DNA of 64,000 nucleotides from Ruminococcus bromii. Its GTDB lineage: Bacteria; Bacillota; Clostridia; Oscillospirales; Acutalibacteraceae. Made by a program: the position numbers and the translations under genes. Below, in pieces: positions 1-8,972 of the stretch (position 1 is its first letter; the number at the start of each line of letters is the position of its first letter). The notes below the pieces were generated by a model. That model was not told the DNA's origin. It ran no database searches and worked only from the letters and a program-made list of their open reading frames with translations. The stretch covers positions 85,942 to 149,941 of the forward strand of contig NZ_NNBY01000030.1 in the NCBI RefSeq assembly GCF_002834235.1, read 5' to 3'.

Positions 1-2388
1 AATGTAGTCTGTGTAGTAGTATGTAACCTCCTGCATATCGGAAGTATATTTGCCTTCTGCATTTCCGCCAATACGACTTACGATGTATGTATCGGGAACA
101 ACTGCACTCGGAACTGTTACATAACCTGAGCCTACAGGACCCTGAAGGATTACAGAATCTTCAAGCTTTTCGCCTGTTGCTTCGTAAACATAGTTAACCT
201 TAACCTTACCGTTTGAAGATTTGATGCCTGCTGACTCATAGCCTGCCTTGTCAACAGCTACGATAGCCGAACGAGCAGGAACTGTGAATGTTGAGCCTGT
301 CACCTCGCCGAGTGAGTCAAGACCTGCTGTTTCACCGTTAGCGATAACAACCCAATCTGTTACGGATGTGTCCGAAAGGGTTACATCTGCAGCTGTGGTT
401 GCATTGTTATAAATAACAGCCATCTTGTTCCATTCACCCTCAACATCGTTCTGAATTGTGAATGAAATCTGATTTGTTGAAGCAGAAACCTTTTTTGTGA
501 ATGTGTATTTGTCAGCATATGAATTATCCATAGCTGTGAGAGGCGAGAATGCTGACTTAATCTGCATCATACCCTTGTAGTAAGAAACTACATCGGCATA
601 GTCAACAACATTCTGCCATTTAATCATATTAAGGTCAGCTGCCGACTTGTAGCTGTTTGTGTCACCGTCTTTTGAACGAGCCATTTCTTCACCGGCAAGT
701 GTGAATGAAATACCCTGTGATGTGTAGATAATTGCACTTGCAAGCCTGTTCATCTTAACAGCCTCGGAATTTCTCTCTCCGTAGTCTGCCAGACCTGTTG
801 ACGCAATAATCTGATCGTAAAGTGTTGCGTTATCGTGACACGCATCATAGGTTACGCACTGTGAAGGAGCCTGAGCCTTCCACTTGTATGTACCTGAGCT
901 GTTGGCACGAACACCGTAGCTTACACCCTTTGCGGATGACTTTGAGCCCTGTATAAAACCAACATCGCTGATGTCCATTGCACTTCCCTTTATACCGTCA
1001 CGGATGCCGTCATTGAAGATAGCGATTCTGTCGCTGAGTCTTGACGCATTAGCCTGTGTTGCAGGATAGAATTTTGTGCCTGAGCAAGTGTTAGTCGGGT
1101 GGTAGGAGTCACCGCCTGCCCAGCCTTCACCCCACATTGTGATTCGTGGGTCAATTTGGTCAAGCGCTTCTCTTGCCATATTCATTGTTTCAACATCCAT
1201 AAGACCCATAAGGTCAAAACGGAAGCCGTCAACATGGTATTCGTTTACCCAATACTTGAGTGAATCAATAACATACTGTCTGTACATTGCACGCTCTGTT
1301 GCACCTTCGTTGCCGCAACCCGAACCGTTTGAGAATGTACCTGTTGTTTTCATTCTGTAGTAGTAGTTAGGAACTGTGTACTGGAAGCATGAATCAGTTG
1401 AATAAGTATGGTTGTAAACAACATCCATTACAACAGAAATGCCGGCGTCATGGAGAGCCTTGATCATTTCCTTGCATTCTTTGATTCTTACTTTACCGTC
1501 ATACGGATTTGAAGAATATGAGCCCTCCGGAACATTGTAGTTCTGTGGATCATAACCCCAGTTAAACTGAGAATCATCGCCTGCCTCATTTACTGACTGG
1601 AAGTCATAGAACGGGTTAAGCTGTACTGTTGTTACACCGAGTTCCTTGAGGTAATCAATACAGGTTGAAACCTTGCCCTCGCCGTTAAGAGTTGTACCGT
1701 TTTCTGTGAAAGCAAGGTACTTGCCTCTGTTAGCATCGCTTACGCCCGAGGCCTTGTCATAAGAAAAGTCTTTGATATGGAGTTCCCATACTGATGACTT
1801 TGTTGATTTGTCAAGAAGAACATGGTTATCGTTTGACCAGCCCTCAGGATCTGTCTCGTCAAGATCAACAATCATTGAGCGCTTGCCGTTTACGCCTGTT
1901 GCCGTTGAGTATACATCCTGTGTTTCATAAGTCTTTGTTGCATCTGAACCGATGTGTGTTGTGTCTGTTGTTGTGACTGAGTATGTGTAATAATAATCCT
2001 TCCATTCGCCGACGAGTGTAATCGTCCAAACACCGTTCCACTCACCGTCAACGAGCATTTTTTCAAGTGTGTAGCTGGCAACTTTAGATGCACCCTGCTC
2101 GTCATCCGAACCTTTTGTAAAGATATTGAGCTTAACACCGGTTGCTGTCGGTGACCAAACCTTGAATGTTGTAGCATCTTTTGTGTAAGTAACACCAAGA
2201 TCATCGCCGGAATAAGCATACTGAGCGTCAATATCTTCAGCAGCCTTTGTGTAAGAATTGTCTCTTGCGTAGTCGCTTGAAACTGCCGAACTGTCATCGG
2301 CTGTTGCGGCAAAGCTTGATACAACCGCTGTTGAGGCAAGCATGCACGCTGCAAGAACTGCAGAAACAATTTTCTTCGTAGTTCTCAT
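1..2388 (-). CDS. Type I pullulanase (GH13), secreted, partial at left window edge
   Basis: Hydrolyses alpha-1,6 branches of starch-type glucans outside the cell. Reading leftwards from 2388 the frame is open for 796 codons to the window edge, so the C-terminus is missing. The N-terminus is a signal peptide (basic start, hydrophobic core, cleavage near SSFAATA). An N-terminal CBM48-like segment (TTFKVWSPTA) follows. The pullulanase signature NWGYDP, the nucleophile segment DGFRFDLMG, the acid/base segment MWGEGW and a CHDN motif are all present in order. The last visible residues (KVKVNYVYEATGEKL, then QEVTYYYTDY) look like MucBP-type beta repeats, as in the neighbouring paralogue. The ATG at 2388 follows AAGGAGG at good spacing. 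It is a diverged tandem paralogue of the next gene, 67 bp upstream on the same strand. It may read through from that gene. Confidence 0.93.
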   Translation of the reverse strand, partial: MRTTKKIVSAVLAACMLASTAVVSSFAATADDSSAVSSDYARDNSYTKAAEDIDAQYAYSGDDLGVTYTKDATTFKVWSPTATGVKLNIFTKGSDDEQGASKVASYTLEKMLVDGEWNGVWTITLVGEWKDYYYTYSVTTTDTTHIGSDATKTYETQDVYSTATGVNGKRSMIVDLDETDPEGWSNDNHVLLDKSTKSSVWELHIKDFSYDKASGVSDANRGKYLAFTENGTTLNGEGKVSTCIDYLKELGVTTVQLNPFYDFQSVNEAGDDSQFNWGYDPQNYNVPEGSYSSNPYDGKVRIKECKEMIKALHDAGISVVMDVVYNHTYSTDSCFQYTVPNYYYRMKTTGTFSNGSGCGNEGATERAMYRQYVIDSLKYWVNEYHVDGFRFDLMGLMDVETMNMAREALDQIDPRITMWGEGWAGGDSYHPTNTCSGTKFYPATQANASRLSDRIAIFNDGIRDGIKGSAMDISDVGFIQGSKSSAKGVSYGVRANSSGTYKWKAQAPSQCVTYDACHDNATLYDQIIASTGLADYGERNSEAVKMNRLASAIIYTSQGISFTLAGEEMARSKDGDTNSYKSAADLNMIKWQNVVDYADVVSYYKGMMQIKSAFSPLTAMDNSYADKYTFTKKVSASTNQISFTIQNDVEGEWNKMAVIYNNATTAADVTLSDTSVTDWVVIANGETAGLDSLGEVTGSTFTVPARSAIVAVDKAGYESAGIKSSNGKVKVNYVYEATGEKLEDSVILQGPVGSGYVTVPSAVVPDTYIVSRIGGNAEGKYTSDMQEVTYYYTDYI

Positions 2389-2423
2389 AGATAATATTCC
2401 TCCTTATTAATTCTTATAATCTA

Positions 2424-2441
2424 TTCCGTTAGCAAACGGAA
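2424..2441. other. Short hairpin between the two pullulanase genes
   Basis: A perfect 7-bp inverted repeat (TTCCGTT, 4-nt loop, AACGGAA) lies in the 67-bp gap. No U-tract follows on either strand, so it is not a convincing terminator. It could mark an mRNA processing or stability site. Confidence 0.35.
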
Positions 2442-2455
2442 ATAACTACCTTTAA

Positions 2456-5317
2456 TTAATCTTCTTCAATGTCAAGCTCTGCCATAATGCGTTTTTTACG
2501 CTTGTTTGAAGAATAAATAACCGACGCCGCACATAGAGCAATTATAAGACCGGTGCCGACATACACAAACGGAAGCATCTGCTTGAGCGGATCAGGGTTT
2601 GACGAGTAACTGAACACTACATTGATTTCACCCGATTTAAATGTTCCGTTTGCCTTTTCGGGAACGCTCACAAGATCTTTTTCCTCATATGTATTTTGAG
2701 AAAGTGAATAAGCCTGTCCTTCAACACCTGTGATTGTCTTTGTATCAAGAATTTTACCCGAATCGTCCATATAAATGGCATTGACTCTGCAAACAGTCTT
2801 ATCCTCATCATCAGTTACACGGGTATATTTGTATGTAACGGTCTTGCTTACGGAATCAAGCTTGCCTGCACCGTTTGTCGGGAGGTCGTCAAGAACAAGC
2901 TTGTAATTTTTAATTGACGGAAGGTCGGGAGTATAATATTGCTCGCCCTTTCTGTTTTTTACAAGAAAAGAATCTTCAATTTCCGTATTATTTGTTTCGT
3001 CAACAAACTTTACGGTAACTGTTGACATCTCGCCGTCATATTCTTCAACATAAACCTTTGCATGACCTACCTGATCCGTGAACACACCTTTGATTTCACC
3101 GTCGGTTTTCTTAACATCATAATTAAGAGTTGACGCAAGATTTGTCAAATCATAGCTTGTGCCGAGCTCGCCTGTGAGCGTCTGTGACTTGATGAGTTTT
3201 TCGGTTTTGTTGTCATAATAATCAATGACAACAGCGCCCTCATCATCCATAATTCCCGCAGAATCATAGCTCTTTGTGTCAACCATAATAACGGCTGAAT
3301 GAGCCTCAACCTTTACGCTGTTTGTAACATTCTTTATGTTGCGAAGTCCGGCTGTCTTGTTATCTGCAAGAACAACCCAGTCGCCTTTTGCGGTAACATT
3401 CTGTGCAGAATCGGAGCCGTTGAAGATTACGCACATCTGACTCCATTTTCCGCTCTCGGTGTTATTTATTGTGTAGCCCATAACACCCTTTGGAACATCG
3501 GAAAGATATGTAAGGCTGTTGGCTGTTGCAGCAGTAGAATCCGAGAATGCCGCAAAAGCGTCACGGATTTTATAAAGACCTCTGTAATATTCAATTACAT
3601 CTGAATAGAGATCGACATTTTCCCAGTCAAGCATATTTTCTTTTCTGCTTGACGCATAGCTGTTTTCATCACCGTCTTTACTGCGACAAAACTCCTCACC
3701 GCCGAGTGAGAACGGAATACCCTGTGAAGTAATAACAATTGCCGCAGAAAGCTTGTTCATCGCAACAAGATCTTCATATCTTTTGCGATATTTACCGTCG
3801 GCACCGTAAACAGAGCCGACAAGCTTATCGTAAAGACAAAGGTTATCGTGACATGACGCATATGTTACGCATTGTGACGGAACATTTGCCCAGCCTGTTG
3901 TTGTGTCACTCTGACCTGCTATACCTGTTTTCAGGTTGGCTCTGCGTGAACCTTCCTGAACAAAAGCACCGTCCGTACCGCCTGTACTGCCCTTGATTGC
4001 ATCACGGATTGTATCATCAAACGCACCGATGCGGTCGCTCAACTGCTTGAGATTTTTCTGACTTGCCAATACTGTGCCTTCGTCACAATTGGTTGCCATA
4101 TCCCACGCCTCACCGTACATAAGAATCTGACTGCCGCTGCCGTCTGCATAAAGATTGTCAAGTGCGGTACGAATTGAATTCATAGTTGTTACATCATGAA
4201 GTCCCATAAGGTCAAAGCGGAAACCGTCAATGTGATATTCGCTTGCCCAATATGTAACGGAATCAATCATATACTTTCTGAACATAAGATGTTCGCTTGC
4301 TGTATCGTTTGAACAGCCCGAACCGTTTGAGAAAGTTCCGTCATTGTTCATTCTGTAGTAATAATTCGGAACTGTTCTCTGAAGCCAAGAATCAGAGGTG
4401 TAGGTGTGGTTATAGACAACATCCATAATTACACCGATTCCGGCATTATGAAGTGCCTGAATCATCTGCTTACATTCCTTGATTCTCACTTCACCCTTTT
4501 TAGGATTTGTTGAATAAGAACCCTCGGGGCAGTTGTAGTTGACGGGATCGTAGCCCCAGTTGTACTGGTCCATAATGTTCTTGCTCTCGTCAACAGAACC
4601 GAAATCATAGAACGGCATAATCTGCACATACTTAACGCCGAGCTTTTTCAGATAGTCAATGCAGGTTGATGACGCACCCTGAACACCGTTGACTGTTGTA
4701 CCTTCTTCGGTAAAAGCAAGGTACTTGCCACGGTTAGCCTCACTCACGCCGCTTGATTCGGATGATGAAAAGTCTGCTACAGAAATTTCCCAGACCGACG
4801 CATCAGTCTGATTCTGTACAAGCACATGCTTATCATTTTCCCAACCATCGGGATTGGTTGTGCTTAAATCGACAACCATTGAGCGTTGACCGTTCACACC
4901 GCACGCCTTTGCATAGACATCGGCTGTTTCCTTGGTAGTTTTTCCGTGTGTTACCGAGTAGGTATAATATTTGTTAAGCAGGTCACCATTAATTGTAACG
5001 GACCACACGCCCGTTGTTTTGTCAAGCGACATGGCTCTTGACATTATAGAACCTGCATCTCCCTCATTATCACTGCCGTGTTCAAAAATATTCACACGAA
5101 CAGACGCCGCATTAGGCGACCATACCTTAAAGGTAGTTGCCTTTTTTGAGTAAGAAGCTCCCAAATCATTACCTGAATATGCCGACTTATCCAGATTTGC
5201 AGCATATGCCTGATAATCTGTTACAGTTTTCTTTTCCGCTGCCGAAACATCAACCGCACACATTCCCGTAATCATCATAGCTGTCATTACTCCTGCCAAT
5301 AATCTTTTTAGAAACAA
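2456..5317 (-). CDS. Type I pullulanase (GH13), membrane-anchored, with MucBP-like repeats
   Basis: Cell-surface starch-debranching enzyme of 953 residues. Order: signal peptide (1-27, ending VDVSAA), CBM48-like region (about 50-140), GH13 catalytic barrel with NWGYDP near 250, nucleophile segment DGFRFDLMG near 367, acid/base GEAW near 402 and CHDN near 489. Three beta-rich repeats resembling MucBP domains follow (about 690-760, 765-835, 840-905), then one membrane helix near 915-935 and a basic KRKKR tail. There is no LPXTG sortase motif and no dockerin, so anchoring is by the helix. The TTG start at 5317 has AGGAGG 9 nt upstream and an in-frame stop directly before it; using the next ATG would cut into the signal peptide. 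Confidence 0.93.
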   Translation of the reverse strand: MFLKRLLAGVMTAMMITGMCAVDVSAAEKKTVTDYQAYAANLDKSAYSGNDLGASYSKKATTFKVWSPNAASVRVNIFEHGSDNEGDAGSIMSRAMSLDKTTGVWSVTINGDLLNKYYTYSVTHGKTTKETADVYAKACGVNGQRSMVVDLSTTNPDGWENDKHVLVQNQTDASVWEISVADFSSSESSGVSEANRGKYLAFTEEGTTVNGVQGASSTCIDYLKKLGVKYVQIMPFYDFGSVDESKNIMDQYNWGYDPVNYNCPEGSYSTNPKKGEVRIKECKQMIQALHNAGIGVIMDVVYNHTYTSDSWLQRTVPNYYYRMNNDGTFSNGSGCSNDTASEHLMFRKYMIDSVTYWASEYHIDGFRFDLMGLHDVTTMNSIRTALDNLYADGSGSQILMYGEAWDMATNCDEGTVLASQKNLKQLSDRIGAFDDTIRDAIKGSTGGTDGAFVQEGSRRANLKTGIAGQSDTTTGWANVPSQCVTYASCHDNLCLYDKLVGSVYGADGKYRKRYEDLVAMNKLSAAIVITSQGIPFSLGGEEFCRSKDGDENSYASSRKENMLDWENVDLYSDVIEYYRGLYKIRDAFAAFSDSTAATANSLTYLSDVPKGVMGYTINNTESGKWSQMCVIFNGSDSAQNVTAKGDWVVLADNKTAGLRNIKNVTNSVKVEAHSAVIMVDTKSYDSAGIMDDEGAVVIDYYDNKTEKLIKSQTLTGELGTSYDLTNLASTLNYDVKKTDGEIKGVFTDQVGHAKVYVEEYDGEMSTVTVKFVDETNNTEIEDSFLVKNRKGEQYYTPDLPSIKNYKLVLDDLPTNGAGKLDSVSKTVTYKYTRVTDDEDKTVCRVNAIYMDDSGKILDTKTITGVEGQAYSLSQNTYEEKDLVSVPEKANGTFKSGEINVVFSYSSNPDPLKQMLPFVYVGTGLIIALCAASVIYSSNKRKKRIMAELDIEED

Positions 5318-5332
5318 TCAAAAATGCCTCCT

Positions 5333-5642
5333 GACTTATTCGGATATGAGCAAAACAAAGGTTACAATCAGCACTGTTTTACAATAGTCCATACGAATTC
5401 CAATGTTAGCATTTCATTAGTTAATTTTATCATATAAGGCAATATATTTTAATTCCGATTAAGAATATAGCAATTGATAAAGGCTTTATTGTTGTAGAAT
5501 TTTCTTTGACAAATATGTGCAGTATGCTGAATTTCTAAAAGTTTATTTTTAAATTTATATTAAGCAAAGAAAAATCTGTCAAAAAAATACAATTTGGCAA
5601 TTAAATTTACATAATAATAAAATTTTGTTCTTAAAAGACAAA
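5333..5642. other. AT-rich intergenic gap with no gene recognised
   Basis: About 310 bp between the pullulanase start and the enolase terminator. I see no convincing coding frame, RNA gene or strong sigma-A promoter here. The promoter of the 2456-5317 gene must lie in this stretch but is not obvious by eye. Confidence 0.5.
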
Positions 5643-5664
5643 CACCCCAACCTCGGTCAGGGTG
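5643..5664 (-). terminator. Intrinsic terminator of eno
   Basis: On the minus strand a hairpin with CACCC and GGGTG outer arms, extended by G-U and G-C pairs, is followed by TTTGTCTTTT. It lies 8 bp after the enolase stop. Confidence 0.8.
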
Positions 5665-5671
5665 AAATCTA

Positions 5672-6928
5672 TTATATTCCGTAGGTTGAAGTGTTGACAA
5701 TTGCGCTCTCAATCCGAAGAAGTCTGTTATATTTTGCAACTCTGTCGGTTCTGCATGGAGCACCTGTTTTTATCTGTCCCGAATTAACCGCAACGGCAAT
5801 ATCCGCAATGGTTGTGTCCTCCGTTTCGCCGCTCCTGTGTGAAATAATCGTGCGATAACCCGCCTTGTGAGCCGTGTCAATTGCATCAAGCGTTTCCGTC
5901 AGCGTTCCTATCTGATTAATTTTAATCAAAATTGCGTTGCCTGCTCCGAGTGCTATGCCTTTTTTAAGTCTTTTTGTGTTTGTAACAAACAAATCATCGC
6001 CCACAAGCTGAACTTTGTTGCCGATTTTTGAAGTAATATTCTGCCAACCGTCCCAATCGTGTTCGGAAAGCGGATCTTCAAGCGAGATAATCGGATAATC
6101 AGAACAGAGCTTGTCAAAATAATTAATAAGTTCGTCGCTTGAAAGCGAATCGCCTCTCTTTGGAAGAATATATTTTCCGTCGGAATACCATTCGGAAGAT
6201 GCGGCATCGAGCGCAATTTTAATTTCATCGGTAGTATAACCTGTTTTTTCAATTGCCTTAATTATATACTCAATTGCATCCTCATCACTTTTCAGGCTCG
6301 GTGCATAACCGCCCTCATCGCCTACACCTGTCGACATATTATTCTCTTTTAGAATTTTGCCGAGTGTATGGTAGATTTCGCAGCACTGCATCATTCCCTC
6401 GGAAAAACACCTTGCACCGACAGGCATAATCATAAATTCCTGAATGTCGATATTGTTGGATGCATGAGCACCGCCGTTGAGAATATTCATCATTGGAACA
6501 GGCATTCTGACCGCATATGTTCCGCCGATATAACGAAATAACGGCAGTCTGAGATTCTTTGCCGCCGCCTTTGCACAGGCAATCGATACGGCAAGAATAG
6601 CATTTGCACCGAGCAATTCCTTATTTTCTGTGCCGTCAAGTTCAATCATTTTGCTGTCAATTGCACACTGGTCAAAAGGTGAGTCACAACAAAGATTAGG
6701 CGAAATTATGCTGTTGATATTTTCAACGGCTCTCTGCACACCTTTGCCGAGATAGCGTTTTTCACCGTCACGAAGTTCAACCGCCTCAAATTCTCCCGTT
6801 GACGCACCCGAAGGGACAGACGCTTTTGCAAAGGTTCCGTCAGAAAGTCCGACCTCCGCCTCAACCGTAGGATTTCCTCTTGAATCAATTATTTCTCTGC
6901 CGATTATCGTATCTATTTTTATTTCCAT
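5672..6928 (-). CDS. eno: Enolase (phosphopyruvate hydratase)
   Basis: Interconverts 2-phosphoglycerate and phosphoenolpyruvate in glycolysis, in the cytoplasm. The 418-residue protein starts [20 protein letters not shown], has the [15 protein letters not shown] loop, the metal/substrate segments [11 protein letters not shown] and [10 protein letters not shown], and the C-terminal family signature [18 protein letters not shown]. It is slightly shorter than the usual 425-435 residues, mainly at the C-terminus, but catalytic segments are complete. A GAGGG ribosome site precedes the ATG. Monocistronic, with its own terminator; transcribed divergently from the LysM gene. Confidence 0.97.
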   Translation of the reverse strand: MEIKIDTIIGREIIDSRGNPTVEAEVGLSDGTFAKASVPSGASTGEFEAVELRDGEKRYLGKGVQRAVENINSIISPNLCCDSPFDQCAIDSKMIELDGTENKELLGANAILAVSIACAKAAAKNLRLPLFRYIGGTYAVRMPVPMMNILNGGAHASNNIDIQEFMIMPVGARCFSEGMMQCCEIYHTLGKILKENNMSTGVGDEGGYAPSLKSDEDAIEYIIKAIEKTGYTTDEIKIALDAASSEWYSDGKYILPKRGDSLSSDELINYFDKLCSDYPIISLEDPLSEHDWDGWQNITSKIGNKVQLVGDDLFVTNTKRLKKGIALGAGNAILIKINQIGTLTETLDAIDTAHKAGYRTIISHRSGETEDTTIADIAVAVNSGQIKTGAPCRTDRVAKYNRLLRIESAIVNTSTYGI

Positions 6929-7106
6929 TTATATGCCCTCTCGTATTGAAATTTTATAACATAAACCGTTTTCAGATATTTTAAATCTGAGCAACGCTGT
7001 GTTTTGTCTGCATTGTTATTTTTCCGTACACGGTTTATTTTATGCAGGAGTAACGCATTTTTGTCACAGGCATATATTGTTACTATGAAAAGCAAGGAGG
7101 ACAGAT

Positions 7107-7412
7107 ATGGAAATGGTTCAGTACACCGTTCGTCCCGGCAATACGCTTTTTGGCATTGCGCAGTTCTTTCAGACAACGGTGAATGACATATTAAAATACA
7201 ACAACATTCAAACTCCTGACGCTATTTTTGTAGGTCAGGTTCTTACGGTTCCCGCCGGTAGTGCGGAAACGCAGTATCATGTTGCCCGTCCGGGCGATTC
7301 GCTGTGGATAATTGCACAAATGCACGGAACAACCGTTGACAATCTCACACGGCTTAACGGACTTTCAAATCCGAATGTAATTTATCCGGGGCAGATTATA
7401 AAGGTAAGATAA
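7107..7412 (+). CDS. Two-LysM-domain protein without signal peptide
   Basis: A 101-residue protein made almost entirely of two LysM repeats (about residues 5-48 starting YTVRPGNTLFGIAQ, and 55-100 starting YHVARPGDSLWIIAQ). LysM domains bind the glycan backbone of peptidoglycan or chitin-like polymers. No signal peptide or membrane helix is visible, so it may act in the mother cell (for instance spore coat or cortex assembly) or leave by another route; that is inference. AAGGAGG precedes the ATG at 7107, with a second ATG two codons on. Single gene ending in a strong hairpin terminator. Confidence 0.85.
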   Translation: MEMVQYTVRPGNTLFGIAQFFQTTVNDILKYNNIQTPDAIFVGQVLTVPAGSAETQYHVARPGDSLWIIAQMHGTTVDNLTRLNGLSNPNVIYPGQIIKVR

Positions 7413-7417
7413 CAAAG

Positions 7418-7450
7418 GAGGACAGCTTTCCGTTTGGGAAAGCTGTCCTC
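7418..7450. terminator. Bidirectional hairpin terminator between LysM and zincin genes
   Basis: A perfect 14-bp stem (GAGGACAGCTTTCC and its complement) with a 5-nt GTTTG loop lies between convergent genes. It serves the plus-strand LysM gene and the minus-strand rpoD/zincin unit. Confidence 0.8.
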
Positions 7451-7466
7451 TTAAAATTTCATTTGA

Positions 7467-7838
7467 TTATTTCCTGTGTTTTCTAAGATAATCGTCAATC
7501 TGATTTCTGTCAAAAATTCCGAGGTCATCGCAACCTGCAAGATACTCGTTATGATGGCGAACCTCGTGATGAAGTATTTCAACAAGCTTTTTTCGGTATT
7601 CCTCATTATCAAGTGAGCCATAAACCCTGTTGATTGAACCGTAGTAAAACACAATTGCATTGCCGAGAGAATTGCGTATGTACTCACCCAAAATGAACAA
7701 ATCATTGTTAAGTGCTTTTGGATGAACTTTTAACTGCGGAAGAAGTGAAATCCCACCGTTTAAATCTCTGTATAATTCATAAGGCATGGAATCTGCAATT
7801 TCGTCAAGCATTGCGCCGCATTCATCAAAAGTAATCAT
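7467..7838 (-). CDS. Zincin-like metallopeptidase family protein
   Basis: A 123-residue protein with HEVRHH in the segment EILHHEVRHHNEYLAGCDDL, resembling the small zincin-like family (Pfam Zincin_1, from memory). The HExxH core supplies two zinc ligands and a general base; the third ligand is not clear. Substrate is unknown for the family. It begins 9 bp after the rpoD stop with no clear ribosome site of its own, so translational coupling to rpoD is likely. It shares the terminator at 7418-7450. Confidence 0.7.
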   Translation of the reverse strand: MITFDECGAMLDEIADSMPYELYRDLNGGISLLPQLKVHPKALNNDLFILGEYIRNSLGNAIVFYYGSINRVYGSLDNEEYRKKLVEILHHEVRHHNEYLAGCDDLGIFDRNQIDDYLRKHRK

Positions 7839-7847
7839 AAAGTCTGA

Positions 7848-8951
7848 TTAATAGTCAAGATAGTCCTTGAGTTTTCTGCTTCTTGAAGGATGACGGAGCT
7901 TGCGGAGAGCCTTTGCCTCAATCTGACGGATACGCTCACGGGTTACATTAAACTCCTTGCCGACTTCCTCAAGGGTTCTGCTTCTGCCGTCCTCAAGACC
8001 GAAACGGAGTTTGAGAACCTTGGCTTCACGGGGAGTGAGGGTTGAAAGAACATCCGAAAGCTGTTCACGGAGCATTGTGTGTGATGCGGCATCGGCAGGT
8101 GCTGGAGCATCGTTATCGGGGATAAAGTCACCGAGATGGCTGTCTTCCTCCTCGCCTATAGGAGTTTCAAGTGAAACAGGCTCCTGAGCAACACGCATAA
8201 TTTCACGAACCTTATCAACAGGCATATCAATTTCTGCGGCAATTTCATCGGCAGACGGCTCATGACCGTTCTGGTGAAGGAGCTGACTCTGAACCTTTTT
8301 TACCTTGTTGATAGTTTCAACCATATGAACAGGAATACGGATTGTACGAGCCTGATCGGCAATTGCACGGGTAATAGCCTGTCTGATCCACCATGTTGCA
8401 TATGTTGAAAATTTAAAGCCCTTTGTATAGTCAAACTTTTCTACAGCCTTGATAAGGCCGAGATTGCCTTCCTGAATAAGGTCAAGAAACTGCATACCTC
8501 TGCCGAGATAACGCTTTGCAATTGAAACAACAAGACGAAGGTTTGCCTCAGAAAGACGCTGTTTTGCGGCAACATCACCGTCAGCGATTCTGATTGCGAG
8601 GTTGATTTCTTCATCGGAAGAAAGTAGCGGAACCCGTCCGATTTCTTTAAGATATACCTTTACAGGATCGTCAACCGAAACGCTGCCCGTTTCTGCAATC
8701 TGAGCGTGTGAGTCGCTGTCTTTGCCTTCATCAAAGCCGAGGTCGATATCGTCAATTTTAATATCGCCCGAATCCTCTACGATTTCAATGCCAAGCTGTG
8801 CAAGTGAATCATAAAGTTTTTCAAGCTGTTCGGGATCAAAGTCAATTTCACCGATTGCATCAAGAATGTCCTGGTTTGTAAGCTGACCTTTCTGCTTACC
8901 GAGTTCCATAAGTTCTCTTACGACTGTTTTCTTATCGGGTGTAGCTGCCAT
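7848..8951 (-). CDS. rpoD: RNA polymerase primary sigma factor (sigma-A/RpoD)
   Basis: Housekeeping sigma factor that directs RNA polymerase to TTGACA/TATAAT promoters. Visible parts: N-terminal region 1.1-like helices, region 1.2 ([17 protein letters not shown]), region 2 ([24 protein letters not shown], then [16 protein letters not shown]), region 3, and region 4 with [17 protein letters not shown]. Length of about 367 residues fits Firmicute RpoD. Two in-frame ATGs exist (8957, 8951); the AGGAAAGG site is only 3 nt from the first and 9 nt from the second, so 8951 is preferred. It follows dnaG by about 20 bp, the conserved macromolecular-synthesis arrangement. Confidence 0.96.
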   Translation of the reverse strand: MAATPDKKTVVRELMELGKQKGQLTNQDILDAIGEIDFDPEQLEKLYDSLAQLGIEIVEDSGDIKIDDIDLGFDEGKDSDSHAQIAETGSVSVDDPVKVYLKEIGRVPLLSSDEEINLAIRIADGDVAAKQRLSEANLRLVVSIAKRYLGRGMQFLDLIQEGNLGLIKAVEKFDYTKGFKFSTYATWWIRQAITRAIADQARTIRIPVHMVETINKVKKVQSQLLHQNGHEPSADEIAAEIDMPVDKVREIMRVAQEPVSLETPIGEEEDSHLGDFIPDNDAPAPADAASHTMLREQLSDVLSTLTPREAKVLKLRFGLEDGRSRTLEEVGKEFNVTRERIRQIEAKALRKLRHPSRSRKLKDYLDY

Positions 8952-8972
8952 ACTCATTTTCCTTTCCTGCGT

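Noticed and set aside
1890..2369. Long minus-strand frame overlapping the first pullulanase
   Set aside because: Out-of-frame shadow of the signal peptide and CBM48 region; no ribosome site and low-complexity composition.
2456..2560. Sortase anchor at the pullulanase C-terminus
   Set aside because: A hydrophobic helix and basic tail are present but no LPXTG-like motif precedes them.
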